A stretch of 64,000 nt of DNA, taken from contig JANUWI010000021.1 of NCBI GenBank assembly GCA_025504975.1, forward strand, positions 372,001 to 436,000. The letters are read 5' to 3'. Numbering within the stretch: the first letter of the stretch is position 1; each line of letters opens with the position of its first letter. Of the stretch, positions 13,013-24,699 are shown piece by piece. Below the pieces are notes generated by a model, which was given only the letters and a program-made list of their open reading frames with translations, made no database searches and was not told the DNA's origin. The DNA comes from Plenodomus lindquistii. Its lineage: Eukaryota; Ascomycota; Dothideomycetes; Pleosporales; Leptosphaeriaceae. A program made the position numbers and the translations under genes.

Positions 13013-13855
13013 TTAATGTACAAAGATCGCAGCTAATATACAAGACTAGTGTATAGCCTTTACTAACAAGACCCTTAGCCTAGCAAGCTAACTATTACAG
13101 ATAGGTATAGAAGCCCTTTAGGACCTACCTATCTACTACTATAACCTTTTAACCTCTACTTTACTATTAGAGGCGTTACGCACTTTACTTAACTTAGAGT
13201 CTTTAGCGCCTCTACGCTTTAAAAACTTCCTATTAGGCCTATAAACAGGCCTGTGTTTTCTTTTACTACTAGAAGAACCTAGAGCCTCTTTAGAAAGAGC
13301 GGCAGCTAAGGCTACTACGTCCTTCTAGAAAAGCCGCATCTCCTAGCGTAAGTCTAAAACCTCCTTACGTAGGCCCTAAAGCTCCTTCTATTATACGTAG
13401 TAGCTTACTAGTATTATATTAGTTACGCTAAAGCTAGCAACCTACGCAGTTACTACCTGCACTATAGAAGCTAACGTCCTTGTAGCTAAGCTAGCCGCAG
13501 CCTTTACATCCGCTAGCTTAGCTTTAAACTCCTTTACTTTATCTTTATTAGCTAGTACAGCCTACGTAGTAAAGCCTTTAAAATTGTAGAGCGCCGCTAT
13601 AACTTAGTTACATTCTAGTCCCGCATACATAGGCACCTAAAAAGGTTAGAAAAAGCTCTAAACTAATAGAAAAGGACAGTTACTTACTAGTTTACACTTT
13701 TTATTTAGAAGTGTGTAATAAGCACATTTCTTTAAGCCTACTAACTTAAATAAATACGTAAAGTTAAATTTGCTACAGGACTAGGCCTAGATAGAGCGTA
13801 AGTAAAAAACCTAATAGGCTAAAAAATATGCACCTAGAGGTACAGAAATAGGCAT
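13013..13855 (-). pseudogene. Antisense accessory ORF of Gypsy A1 (Cys-rich, coiled-coil, basic tail)
   Basis: On the strand opposite gag-pol, between integrase and the 3' LTR, an ATG (13,855) opens a frame of 281 codons to TAA (13,013). It is broken only by TAG/TAA. N-terminal third: a Cys-containing segment including KKCAYYTLLNKKC, compatible with a Cx2Cx6C finger before RIP. Middle: a likely coiled coil rich in Lys/Glu/Ala/Leu (KVKEFKAKLADVKAAA, then KELQGLRKEVLDLRQEMRLF). C-terminal part: a basic segment (SSSSKRKHRPVYRPNRKFLK). Copy A2 has the same frame with exactly the same length (51,471-52,313), without indels in the part compared. Function unknown; the layout suggests a nucleic-acid-binding protein. 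The start and stop are inferred, and the terminal TAA could be a mutated CAA. Confidence 0.6.
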
Positions 13856-14146
13856 CTTTATAAAGGCTATTTAGCGTTAGTATTAGAGGCAACAACAAGC
13901 AGTAACAGGGTACGTATAATAGAGGTGTAGAGTGTAAAAAGTAAAAAAAGATTATAACGTTTAAAAAATTATTATATCCTGCTAGGGCAACTACTAGATT
14001 TAGTAGTTATTATAACAATTATTAATAAATAGTAAATAGAAAGTTGTATTTACTTTAATAAAATAATAATTCTAGAACAGACCCTATATAGAGGTTATAC
14101 AAAGGACACTTAGATATAGAACTATCTAATTTAAAGCAGGGGGTAA

Positions 14147-14563
14147 TGTAATAAAGCTATATTCTATTATAACAACAACCTTTAGCTACAGGAGCCCCTT
14201 TATAAGCTACCCCTATCTTTCTCTATATAAGCTTATTAAAAATAGAAGACTATACTAACCTCTACCTAAACTACCTCTATACTATACCTAGTCTAGATTC
14301 TATAAAAATCTCTACTCTACTATTACCTACGTGCTAATATAGCAGAGGAAAAAAGAGAACCCTATAAAGGCCTAGAACTACTACTAAGTCCTACTCTATA
14401 TAGCTTACTTCCTTAATAGAACTATAGAGGTATAATTTTCTTATCCTTTTATATAAAGCCTATAAAAATATAATTTATTTAGCTTTTTAATCCGCGCGCA
14501 CTTCTATATGCCTTTAAACTAATTTAGACGCCTTCTAGCACCTTATATTCTTAAGCTATTACA
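14147..14563 (+). repeat. 3' LTR of Gypsy A1
   Basis: 417 bp, TG...CA, directly after the polypurine tract at 14,133-14,143 and followed by target duplication AAAGT. Confidence 0.95.
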
Positions 14564-14936
14564 AAAGTTAGAATATAGTATATAAACTTAATAATAATTA
14601 AGTATATTAGTAGCTATATAGTTCTATTTAGTAGTTAAAAGCCTAGTACTATTACCTATATATAAATAGTAGTAGTTTTTTAACCTTTTTATATAAAGTA
14701 TAGCTTAAAATAACTAAGTCCCTTTATACGCGCGTAATTATTATTTTATTACTAGTATAATATATAATCTACTGCGTAGTTTACTTTTACTTTTACTATA
14801 TTAAGTAATCTATATATATAAGTCTGCTGCTTTTCTACCTTCTCTTTTATATTCTTTTTTCTTTTTTTTTACTTTTAAAAGATACTATTACTACTAACGT
14901 TCTATAGTTAATACTAACCTTTTTTTTTATTACCTA

Positions 14937-15212
14937 CGCTACTAAAGCTATTTATTACTAGTACTACTAAAGCTGCTTATTACTAGCGCTACTAAAGCTA
15001 TTTATTACTAAGCTATTTATTACTAGCGCTGCTAAAGCTACTTATTACTAGCGCTGTTAAAGCTATTTATTACTAGTGCTGCTAAAACTATTTATTACTA
15101 GCGCTGCTAAAGCTACTTATTACTAGCGCTATTAAAGCCGCTTATTACTAGCGCTGCTAAAGCTATTTATTACTAGCGCTACTAAAGCTATTTATTACTA
15201 GCGCTATTAATC
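14937..15212. repeat. 25-bp minisatellite
   Basis: About eleven units of TTATTACTAGCGCTGCTAAAG-type sequence in tandem, one of them truncated. From 15,026 to 15,201 the GCGCT/GTGCT word recurs every 25 bp exactly. Units differ mainly by C/T. The period is not a multiple of three, so it is not a simple coding repeat. Confidence 0.85.
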
Positions 15213-15426
15213 TATTACGCGTTATAGGTGTTATTCTAGTTTAATTACGCTTTTAAAACTAAGCCTTTACTTTTTTTACATAGTCTATTTACTAATATAT
15301 TTACTAGGTACGTTACCTATTATAGGCGTAACTTTACGTTGCTTATTAGAGTATATTATAGTTAGAGCTACTTACTAGAGTAGTAATATATAGTAGATAT
15401 ATTAGGCTTTAGAGAGTACGTAGCTT

Positions 15427-15595
15427 ATCTACTCTAAAAGCTTTAAAAGTTTAAAGAATATATAGTATATCTAATCTAAAGGCTTTAAAAGATTAAAAAA
15501 TACATAGCATATCTAATCTAAAGGCTTTAAAAAATTAAAAGATACACAGCATGTCTAATTTAAAGGCTTTAAAAGCTTTAAAAAATATATAGCTT
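15427..15595 (+). repeat. 42-bp tandem repeat, in-frame 14-residue unit
   Basis: Four units begin at 15,427, 15,469, 15,511 and 15,553. Read on the plus strand from 15,428 each gives S-(T/N)-L-K-A-L-K followed by seven residues ending in S-(I/M) or similar, with TAA/TAG at Gln positions. The frame continues beyond the array with only TAA/TAG stops. It may be part of a decayed repetitive ORF. Confidence 0.6.
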
Positions 15596-18500
15596 GTTTA
15601 CTCTAACGCTATTAAATTTAGTAATAGTTTTATCCTTAGATATATAATTAGCTCTATTATAAACTAGTTATATTTTAAATATCTACAGTCTAACTAGCGC
15701 TTCTAATAGTATTAACTATGTTTTTAGTAGAGGGTTAGTAGCCTACCTAATAACGTAATAATAGTTCTATATTAGCTTTTCCTTTTTACTCTATATAGAA
15801 GCTAGTAACGTTTACTTTTATTAGCTATATAATAGGCTAGAAAGTTATTAGAAATTTATAACTTTCTAGTAGCTTTCTTTATATATTTAGTAGTTATAAC
15901 TATAATACTCTATATTTAGTATACATATTTCTATATTAGGTATAGCGCTTAGAACTTTAGTTCTCTAAGTTATTACGTTTAGTACATTTAGATATTACGC
16001 TTTCTATAAAGCTTAGTCTATCTAGTTTTATTAAATTTTATATATCTACTAAACTTAATAAATTTACTATACTTACTAGATTAGTCTATAGCTGTAGACT
16101 TTAAAAGCTTAGTATAGTAATAGTTAACTAGTATAGAGTACGTAAGTAGGTACATACTTATATTTTTCTAAAAGCTAATTAGTAATTAATTTAGATAACG
16201 CTCTCTAGCTAGCTAAGCACTGTTTTAATAATATTAACTAATTATTAGGCGTTATATTAGAAAACTTAGTAAAAAAGGTTTTTATTACTAGTAGATATTA
16301 ACTATAGTTTAGCTAAAGTTATAACTTAGTTTACTATAGTAGATAGAACCTAGGTTTTAATTTTTAAACCTTTTATTAAACTTTATAGTACCCTTTTTTA
16401 TAATAAAGCTTTAATAATACAGAGTTTTTAATAATGTAGAGTTAGTAGTTCTAGTAGCAGTACTAGTTATAAAATATAGGAATAGAGGTTTTAGGTAACT
16501 TTAGGTTTAACTATAACTATTATAGGTAAAGTAGGGCCTATAGCTACTTTCTATTAACTTTATTTAAAAGTATTAAAGGATATACTTTTACACTTTATAA
16601 CTCTAGAGGTTTAAAGCGGGAAGATTTTAGTTAACTTAATCTAAAGTATAAAAGTAATAAAATCCCTATCGCTGCTCCTTTTAGAGTTTTAAAAGAGGAT
16701 TAGATGCTAAAAGGAGTAAGTAAAAAAAGCCTAATTAGAGTAGCCTAGCTAGCTACTTTTTATAAACAGTATTAATATCTAGGTCTAGCTAGAGATTAAT
16801 AATAACTATATACTATAAACTTTCTAGCAGCTTTTATACTATACTAGAATTACTTTATTAGGTAAAACTAGGTGCTTATATAGGTTTTATTAATAATATA
16901 GCCTGTAACTAGTTTATAGATAGCTATTAAAAAAGCTATTAAATATAACTATAGTTATATAAAGGGGTGTATAAAAAGGTTAAGTAGTATAAGTAATAAC
17001 TTTAGATAGAAAACTACTTTTACTAGTCTAAACTTTATATCTATACGTGCGTTTAGCTTTACTATAGGTAAGTAGTTTAAATTATAAATTTTTACACGTA
17101 ATAGGTTATTTATTAGGCTATTATAATAGTTATAGTACTAGGTATAGAAAAAGTATACGCGTTATATAATATAAAGTTATAAAAGTAATATGCTACCTAC
17201 TATACTTAGGTACCTATATAGTAAATTCTATTTATAACTTGCTATAGATATTACTAACTACGTAATACCTACTACAATTTAACTTATAATATACGTTTAT
17301 ATATATATTAATATAATATAGATTCTTTATAAACCTATAACTAGTACTATAAAGTCTTTTTTTATATAAGTAGTTTATATAAATACTAGTAAACCTATAA
17401 AAAGCAGCTATATTCTATAATATACCTAACCTGTTATTATCTATATAATAGGTCTAATTTAATTATAAAACACAGCTGCGCGCCTAATAGGCCTTTTTAA
17501 ACTAGCTAGTAGTAGAACTTCTAGTAAAAGTATATTAGAGTTACTACTAGGTTATACTTAAAACACTAAATAGCTCTTTTTTATTCTATTACTATAACCT
17601 TTTTACACAAAAATAAACGCTTTATACTAAGCTATAATAAACGCGAAGACTATACTATAGTAATAGAATTTCTAGAGATAGATATATTAGAGATATGTAA
17701 AGGTAATACTACTTTACTAGATATTAGTTTTTTTACAGCTACCTAGAACAGCACTAACTCTATTAGCTATATAGAAAAGAAGAGTAGTATAGAAAATAGC
17801 CTTTTTACATCTAATTTTAGCGTAGTAAGCTAGGTAAAGACTTAGCTACAGTTTACTACCTTTTAGTTATACTATAAAACCTTTACCTATAATAGCATTT
17901 CTACTAGAAGTATTATTCTATCTACAGCTTAAATACTATTTAGGTATATAAAGTAGCATATTATAAAACGTTTACTAATAGATAAAAGACGCCTGTACTT
18001 ACTAGCTTCTAGTCTAACTATAACTACGCGTTTATAATATAGCTAAATTATATTAGAGCTATAGAAAGTAATATAAATAACTTTATAAAGAATTCCTGTA
18101 TAGAACTAATATACAATCTTCTTAGATTTTTAAATGTAAAAGATTAGAAAAGCAGACTATTTTTACTAGATAGTAGTGTAAAGAATAAAGCATAGATATA
18201 AAAAACAATTTCTATAGATATTATAAAGGATACTAAGTCTAAGCACTATATACTGTACTAAAATATTATTAAAGTAATAGCTTTTATTTTAGAGTATAGA
18301 CTATTTATATTAGAGATAGTTTATACTTCTATACGTATATATAATAAAAAGGATACTCTAAAAGTACACGTATACTATAATATTTACTTAGCTAATTAGT
18401 AGTAGAAAATATAGACTAGACTACTACCTAGTAGTATAGTAGTCCCTGTTATTATATCTATAGATAAAACCTAGATATTATACTATTCTAGTAATATTAC

Positions 18501-21500
18501 TACGTAGCTAGTATATCTTTTTATTAGCAACTTTAGTTATAAAGCCTAACGTAAAAAACTTACGCCTAGTACTATTTTTATAGAATTTATACCTATTATT
18601 ACTAGTATTAGTAAGAAAAGAGTTTACTAGTATATAATAGATTATATATTAAAATATATATATTCTATCTATCTACTATTTTATTATTATTTTTACTAGA
18701 CTCTAGCTCTAGAATACTACTCTATCTATAGACTTGCCCTATATTACACTAATAATTAAAGCTAATACTACTATCTAATATTATTATACATTTTTATAGA
18801 CTATAAAAAGCAAGTTTTTATATTAGAGGTTAAATCTAAATAGCACTATACTTAGTATAGCATTCTACCTAGTAATTAAAAGAATTTTTATATAGAATAT
18901 CTATAGCGCAACAACCTATAGATGTAGATGCAGTAAGAACTATAAATACGTAAGAATATACTAATAGGTAATCTAAGCTAGGTATACCTAGAGATTTACT
19001 TTATCTAGAAACACGCTAGGTTTAATATATACTAGAGAATACTAACTAATATATTTTATTTACTTTTTAAAAGTCTCCTACAGTATACACTAAGCTAGAT
19101 TAAAAAGCTTTTTAGAAAGAAGGTTTTTAAGTAAAAGCGAGTAAAAAATAATACTTATATTTAAAAAATATTAGAACTAGAATAGCTAGATAAACGCTTC
19201 TAACAGCTACTATATTAGACAGGTAATAATATAATACTAAGTTATAGTAAATAGAAATAGTAGACTAGAAAAAAGTAAAAGGTTATTATCTAATAGCTTA
19301 TAGTAGTTATATTCTCTCTATTATACTTATATACTTTTTATACTATATAGTTTATCTGCGCTATATATAATTTTATAGCTATTATATTCTACTAATACTA
19401 TAATACTACTACCTTTAATTATATATAGAGCGCTATTAACTAAATAGATATATATAAAAAGGAATTCTGTTTATACTACTTAAATAAGTACTTCTATTTT
19501 CTAAAATAGCACGCTCTATTCTATATAATTAGTAATATTAAGTATTTTAGATTATTAGACAGACTAGATACTAGAACTAATAGAGAGGCGTTTTATAGTA
19601 ATATAATTAAATAGTTCTATTAAATAATAAACTATTATTACTTTCTATAATAGATCTGTATTTATAATTTAAAGCGTACTACTTTTTTTACCTTTAAATA
19701 TAAGTAGATGTATATAAATAGTAGCCTACAGACCTAAGTAAATTGTAATATAGAAGTTTATATAGTTAGAGTTGCTACTCTAGTAATAATATTTAAGCTT
19801 AGATAGTCTATTACGCCTACTTCTAACTATATAAAAACTATAACTATTAGTAAAGTAGTAGATTATCTATTTTATCTAGACTTTCTAGCGGCAGTTACTA
19901 TTTATATTATAGTCTAATAGATAAAGCGTAACTATATACTAATTATAGATAAAAATAAAAATAAATAAAAAATAAATAATATGTAGGTATAGAGTATAAA
20001 GATATAGATTAATTAATCTATTATATACTAGATAGGCACAGGCAAAAACGTAGATAATCTAAATACTAGAGAAAAATTTATAGTCTATTATTTAACTAAT
20101 TACTACGCATTTAAAAAAGAATAAAAAGACTTTATCTAGGTTTAAAAGTATATAAAGCTAGATAATAAAGATAACTGCTTTACATTTAGCCGCCTACTAG
20201 ACTAAGTTTATCTAGTTTTTATGCTACTAGAAAAGAAAAACACTATAAAGGTACTAAAAAAGTAGTACTAATACGCTTTTATAAAAACTATATAGTTTAA
20301 TAATAAAGCTGCATTTAATAAAGTTAATAGTATAATAATAGTTTACTACTAACTTTATAATACTGCAGTATATCTATATAAGCTTAGAGCTTTCTAAGTA
20401 TATAATATAGCGTCTATTTTATAGCCTATAAATCTTGTACTAAAAGAACTACTCTATAAAAGTAAAAATAAAGATGTAATTTACTTAGTAAATAATTATA
20501 TAGACTAGAACAAATATAATACTTAGTATTCTCTAAACTTTATAAAAGAGTAGAGGAGTATAATATAAGCATATAAAAAAAAAAGCAGGTATAGAATAGA
20601 TTAAATAATATATTATCTATTTATTATAGAAGCGTATTCTATATATAGTTTATACTACTAGTAATAGTATATATACGTTATAGTATATATAAAGTTTAAA
20701 TAAAGCTAAATGTATATTTATACAAGAACTTAAATATATAAAATAGTATTAAAATTCCTATTATATACCTAGTAACTATAATAGTATAATATTAAATAGA
20801 ACTATTTACTAGACTCTAAACTATATAATTCTATGCTACTTATACGTATTAAAAGCGTATCTAGATAGGTATTATTTAAATTATTATTAGCTATAGGTAT
20901 AAAAATAGCTACGTTAAATACTAAGCATTTTATATATATAGTACTAGATAAATTTACTATATATATTCTACTACTCTACACCTTTTTATACTATATTAAA
21001 TATATTAAATTTATAAACCTATCTATATAGCTTGCTTAATATATTCTAGAATAAATACTACTATATATACTATAGTTTTAAAAATACAATACTATTATAG
21101 AGTTTTTTTAGCTACAGTTTAAAAACGCGTTCTGCATAAAATAGACTACTATAACTAGGTTCTATAGTTATATCTAGATATAGTAGTAGTTACGCTGCTT
21201 TTAATAGTATTTAATAATATAAGGTTATTATACTTATAGTAAAGCGCTATAACTATAATATAACGCGTTAAAGTTAAATATAAATATTTATATTTTTTTT
21301 TACTTTTTTTTAATATAATACTTAAGTATACAGCGTAACTACGTCTATAATACTATATACTTTAATATAGATACCTATAATAATACTTATATATAATATA
21401 GAGTGTATAGTATCTATTTTTATCTATAGTAAGAATTTACTTTATAGCTCTGCTATAGAAGACACTGCGCTAGTAAATAATATAGAATATAATAAGTTTA

Positions 21501-24500
21501 TAGTAGTAATCTATTAAAACTTACTATTTAATCTAGTAGTAGATATTTTATTTTACTACATTAAGCAAGATAACTAATAAACTTAGATAAAGGTTAACGC
21601 TACGTTCTAATAGTATAGTACTATTATAGACTTTTTTACTAATAAAAAAACTTAATCTGTATTTATTATAGAGAGAAGAGTCTAGGTACGTATAAAGTCT
21701 ATTTATTATAGTAAATATTCTATACTAATATATAGTAATAAAAAGCAACGTTAAATAATAGTTAGATTTAGTATAGTATAAATTAAATAATAACTCTTTT
21801 TTAGCCTTTAAATATTTTATGTACCTATTCTCTTTTAGTTTCTATTAACTATACTAAGTTTTAGTAAACACCTACTATCTATCTAGAATATATACAATAC
21901 TTTTCTATTACCTACTTTTAGTTTATATAGAAGTCTAATAAAGCTTAGAGAGAGTATACTATTACATTATAAAACGCGTACTAGTTAGTATATTTAAAAT
22001 ATATATAATAATTAAACTATATTTAATACCTATAACTAATATATATAATAATAGAATATACAATTAGTTTAAAATAGAACTATAAATACTATATATATAT
22101 AACTACTATATTAGAGCACGCTTTATATACTAACTATAATTTACTAGGTAAAGTTAAGTTTAAAACTATAACTAATATCTAGCTAACTATTTTATATATA
22201 CTCTAACTCTAAAAATATTAACTAGAGTTATAGAACGCTATATACTACTAGCATGTCTATTTTACTACTACTACTACTACTACTTTTAGACTTAAGTTTA
22301 TAACGTAGTAAGTCTATATAGTCTACTACTAACTATAAGCTAGACTACTCTAATAACTTTAAAAATCTAGTAAGTACTATTTTATCTAAGCGTACTCTAA
22401 TATAAAACAAGATTTAGTAATAACATCTATAAAGATCTAGAGTAATAGAAAGTTTAAGTAGGTTATACTATCTACCTACAGTATATACTCTAGTACTAAA
22501 CGTGTATAGAAAATAGATAGAGCATCTACGCCTAGTATATTTAAATAAGTACAATTAAATAGAGATATAGGTATATATCTATAGTAACACGTTTTAATAC
22601 TTATATACTAATATTTATATAGCTTTAAGCTTTTTTTTTTTATAAAATACCTATTCTAAGCGTAAGGCGTTAAACACTAGGTCTAACTAGGCAATTTAGA
22701 TATAGAGACTTAAAAAATAAAAAACTAAACATTTATAGTCTAAAGAGGGTAAAATAACAAGGCGTGTAATAAAGCTTTTATTATATACTATATTTATAGA
22801 GAATAACGTAAGCTATACCTATATAGTAACTCTATAAATAGACTTTTATAAAAGTAAGTTTAAAGCGCTTTTATTAGATAAGTAGATAGTAGTAATATTT
22901 AAAATAGAGATACTATAATAAAATCTATATAAAAACTCTATAAAAGAAGTACGTACCTCTACTTATATTAGATATAACTAATAACTTTAGATATATAATA
23001 CTTTAACTAGCTTCTATTATTATATAATAAACGTAGTTTACTTTATAGTAGAGTACTAGTATAGCCTTTATACTAGTATAATAGCATTTATATTACTAGC
23101 TAAACTACGTAAAAGGTTTAAATTTATCTATAGTAATCTAACTAACTATAGTACTCTATTTAAATATTAAGTAATAGCTAAAATATTTACTAAGACTTAG
23201 TATCTACCTACGTTAAAGTAGAGGCTAGTAGTAAAGAATAGCGCTATAAAGTAGTTTAATATACCTAGTACAATATTAATAGCTTTTATAGTAGTAGCTC
23301 TAGACTTTACTATTAGCTATTAGAGTAAAAATATAGTTAAATTATTAGCTATAGTAGACTTTACTTAACTAGTTAGTAGGTTACAGGCTAGTTACCTAAA
23401 TAATACTAATATTTTATAGAGCCTTTTATATTAGCCTAGTTATTTTAGTTAAAAAAGGGCATAGTATAGAGGGCTAATAAATAGCTAGTAATTAAAAAAC
23501 TAATAGAGAATTATTTAACTACTAGGCTAGAAGGTGTAGTAGTAGATAAAATTAAATTAGATAGTAAACCTAATAGTATAGAAGCTAATAAACTTATAAG
23601 GTTACCTCTAGAGTAACGTGCTATAGTAGAGAAGATAATAGCAGAGTAAAAAGAAGTAGAGGTAACTTTTATAAAGTTCTACTAGCAAGGTAAGCTTTCT
23701 AAAGCTAACTTTTATTTTTAATTAAGCCTGCTAATCTTTTTAGATTACTTTAACTTAGCTCTAGAGGAGTTAAGCCTACTAATAGAGTAGCTAATATAGA
23801 ATAATAAGTACTACTATAAACGCTTTCTATATTTAGGCTATATTATAGATATAATACTATATACTACTACCTATACTAAATTATAACACTTAATTAATAC
23901 TATTATTTATCTACTACTATAATAGAGTTCTCTAATACTATATATAGTAGTACTATCTTTTTTTTATCTACAGTATTACCTATATAAAACTTATAAAAAA
24001 CGTGTCTAATTAATAGCGTAGTAGTTACTATAACTAAAGTCTATACTTTAAATAATATAGCTAATATACGCAGAATAAGTAAAGCTACGTGTATAAATAA
24101 TATAAAAAGATTTAAAAAGGTAAACAGCGCTTCTAACTATTTTTAAAGTTATAGTATTAAGTAATGTATATTAACCTCTTTAGTATACTAGAGTTACTAG
24201 GTTCTTTTACTAAGCGCACGCAATTTATAAGCCTAGAGTTTAATAACTTATAGTAGTAGTTTATAGTAGTATAATATACTTTATAAGTGTATTATAAGTA
24301 TTATACGTAGTAAGTATAGTATAGATAGTATAAGTAGTATAAATAGTACCTATAGTACCTATAGTAATTTAAGTATTTTATATTACTTACTCTCTCTAAC
24401 TTACTACTACTAGAAATACCTAGCGCGTATATAATATACGTGTCTTTACTTACTATACTAGACATGTTTTACTAGTCTTTTAGCTATTACATACGTAAAA

Positions 24501-24699
24501 AAAGGCTTTATAGAGTAAAAGTAGTAAATTAGTAACTTACGTTACTAACTGCCTAGTTACTAGCATTCTATATAACTAACGCTAGCAAGTATATAGTAGA
24601 ATTTCCTAACGTAGTTAATATATAATTATAGCTTACTATTCTTTTTTAGTATAAAAAAAATAGAGTAGCCTACTAGTAATTTAGAGGGTTAAATAAATC

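Larger units (their letters stand above)
7056..14563 (+). mobile_element. Ty3/Gypsy LTR retrotransposon, full-length copy A1
   Basis: A 7,508-bp element bounded by two 417-bp LTRs, each starting TGTAATAAAGC and ending in TTACA. The flanking 5-bp target duplication is perfect: AAAGT at 7,051-7,055 and 14,564-14,568. The internal region carries Gag with a CCHC knuckle, protease, RT, RNase H and integrase in Ty3/Gypsy order, then an extra minus-strand ORF before the 3' LTR. A polypurine tract AAAGCAGGGGG lies just before the 3' LTR (14,133-14,143). RIP is moderate: many CpA/TpG remain, unlike copy A2 at 50,765, so this copy is younger or less exposed. No frame is intact, so it is non-autonomous. 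Confidence 0.95.

Noticed and set aside
14937..15212. Regularly spaced repeats considered as a CRISPR-like array.
   Set aside because: The 25-bp units are contiguous with no unique spacers, and the genome is eukaryotic.
20032..20052. GTGKN reading as a P-loop, possibly a RecQ/telomere-linked helicase relic.
   Set aside because: A single short match in RIP-mutated DNA; no Walker B or other helicase motif follows in frame.
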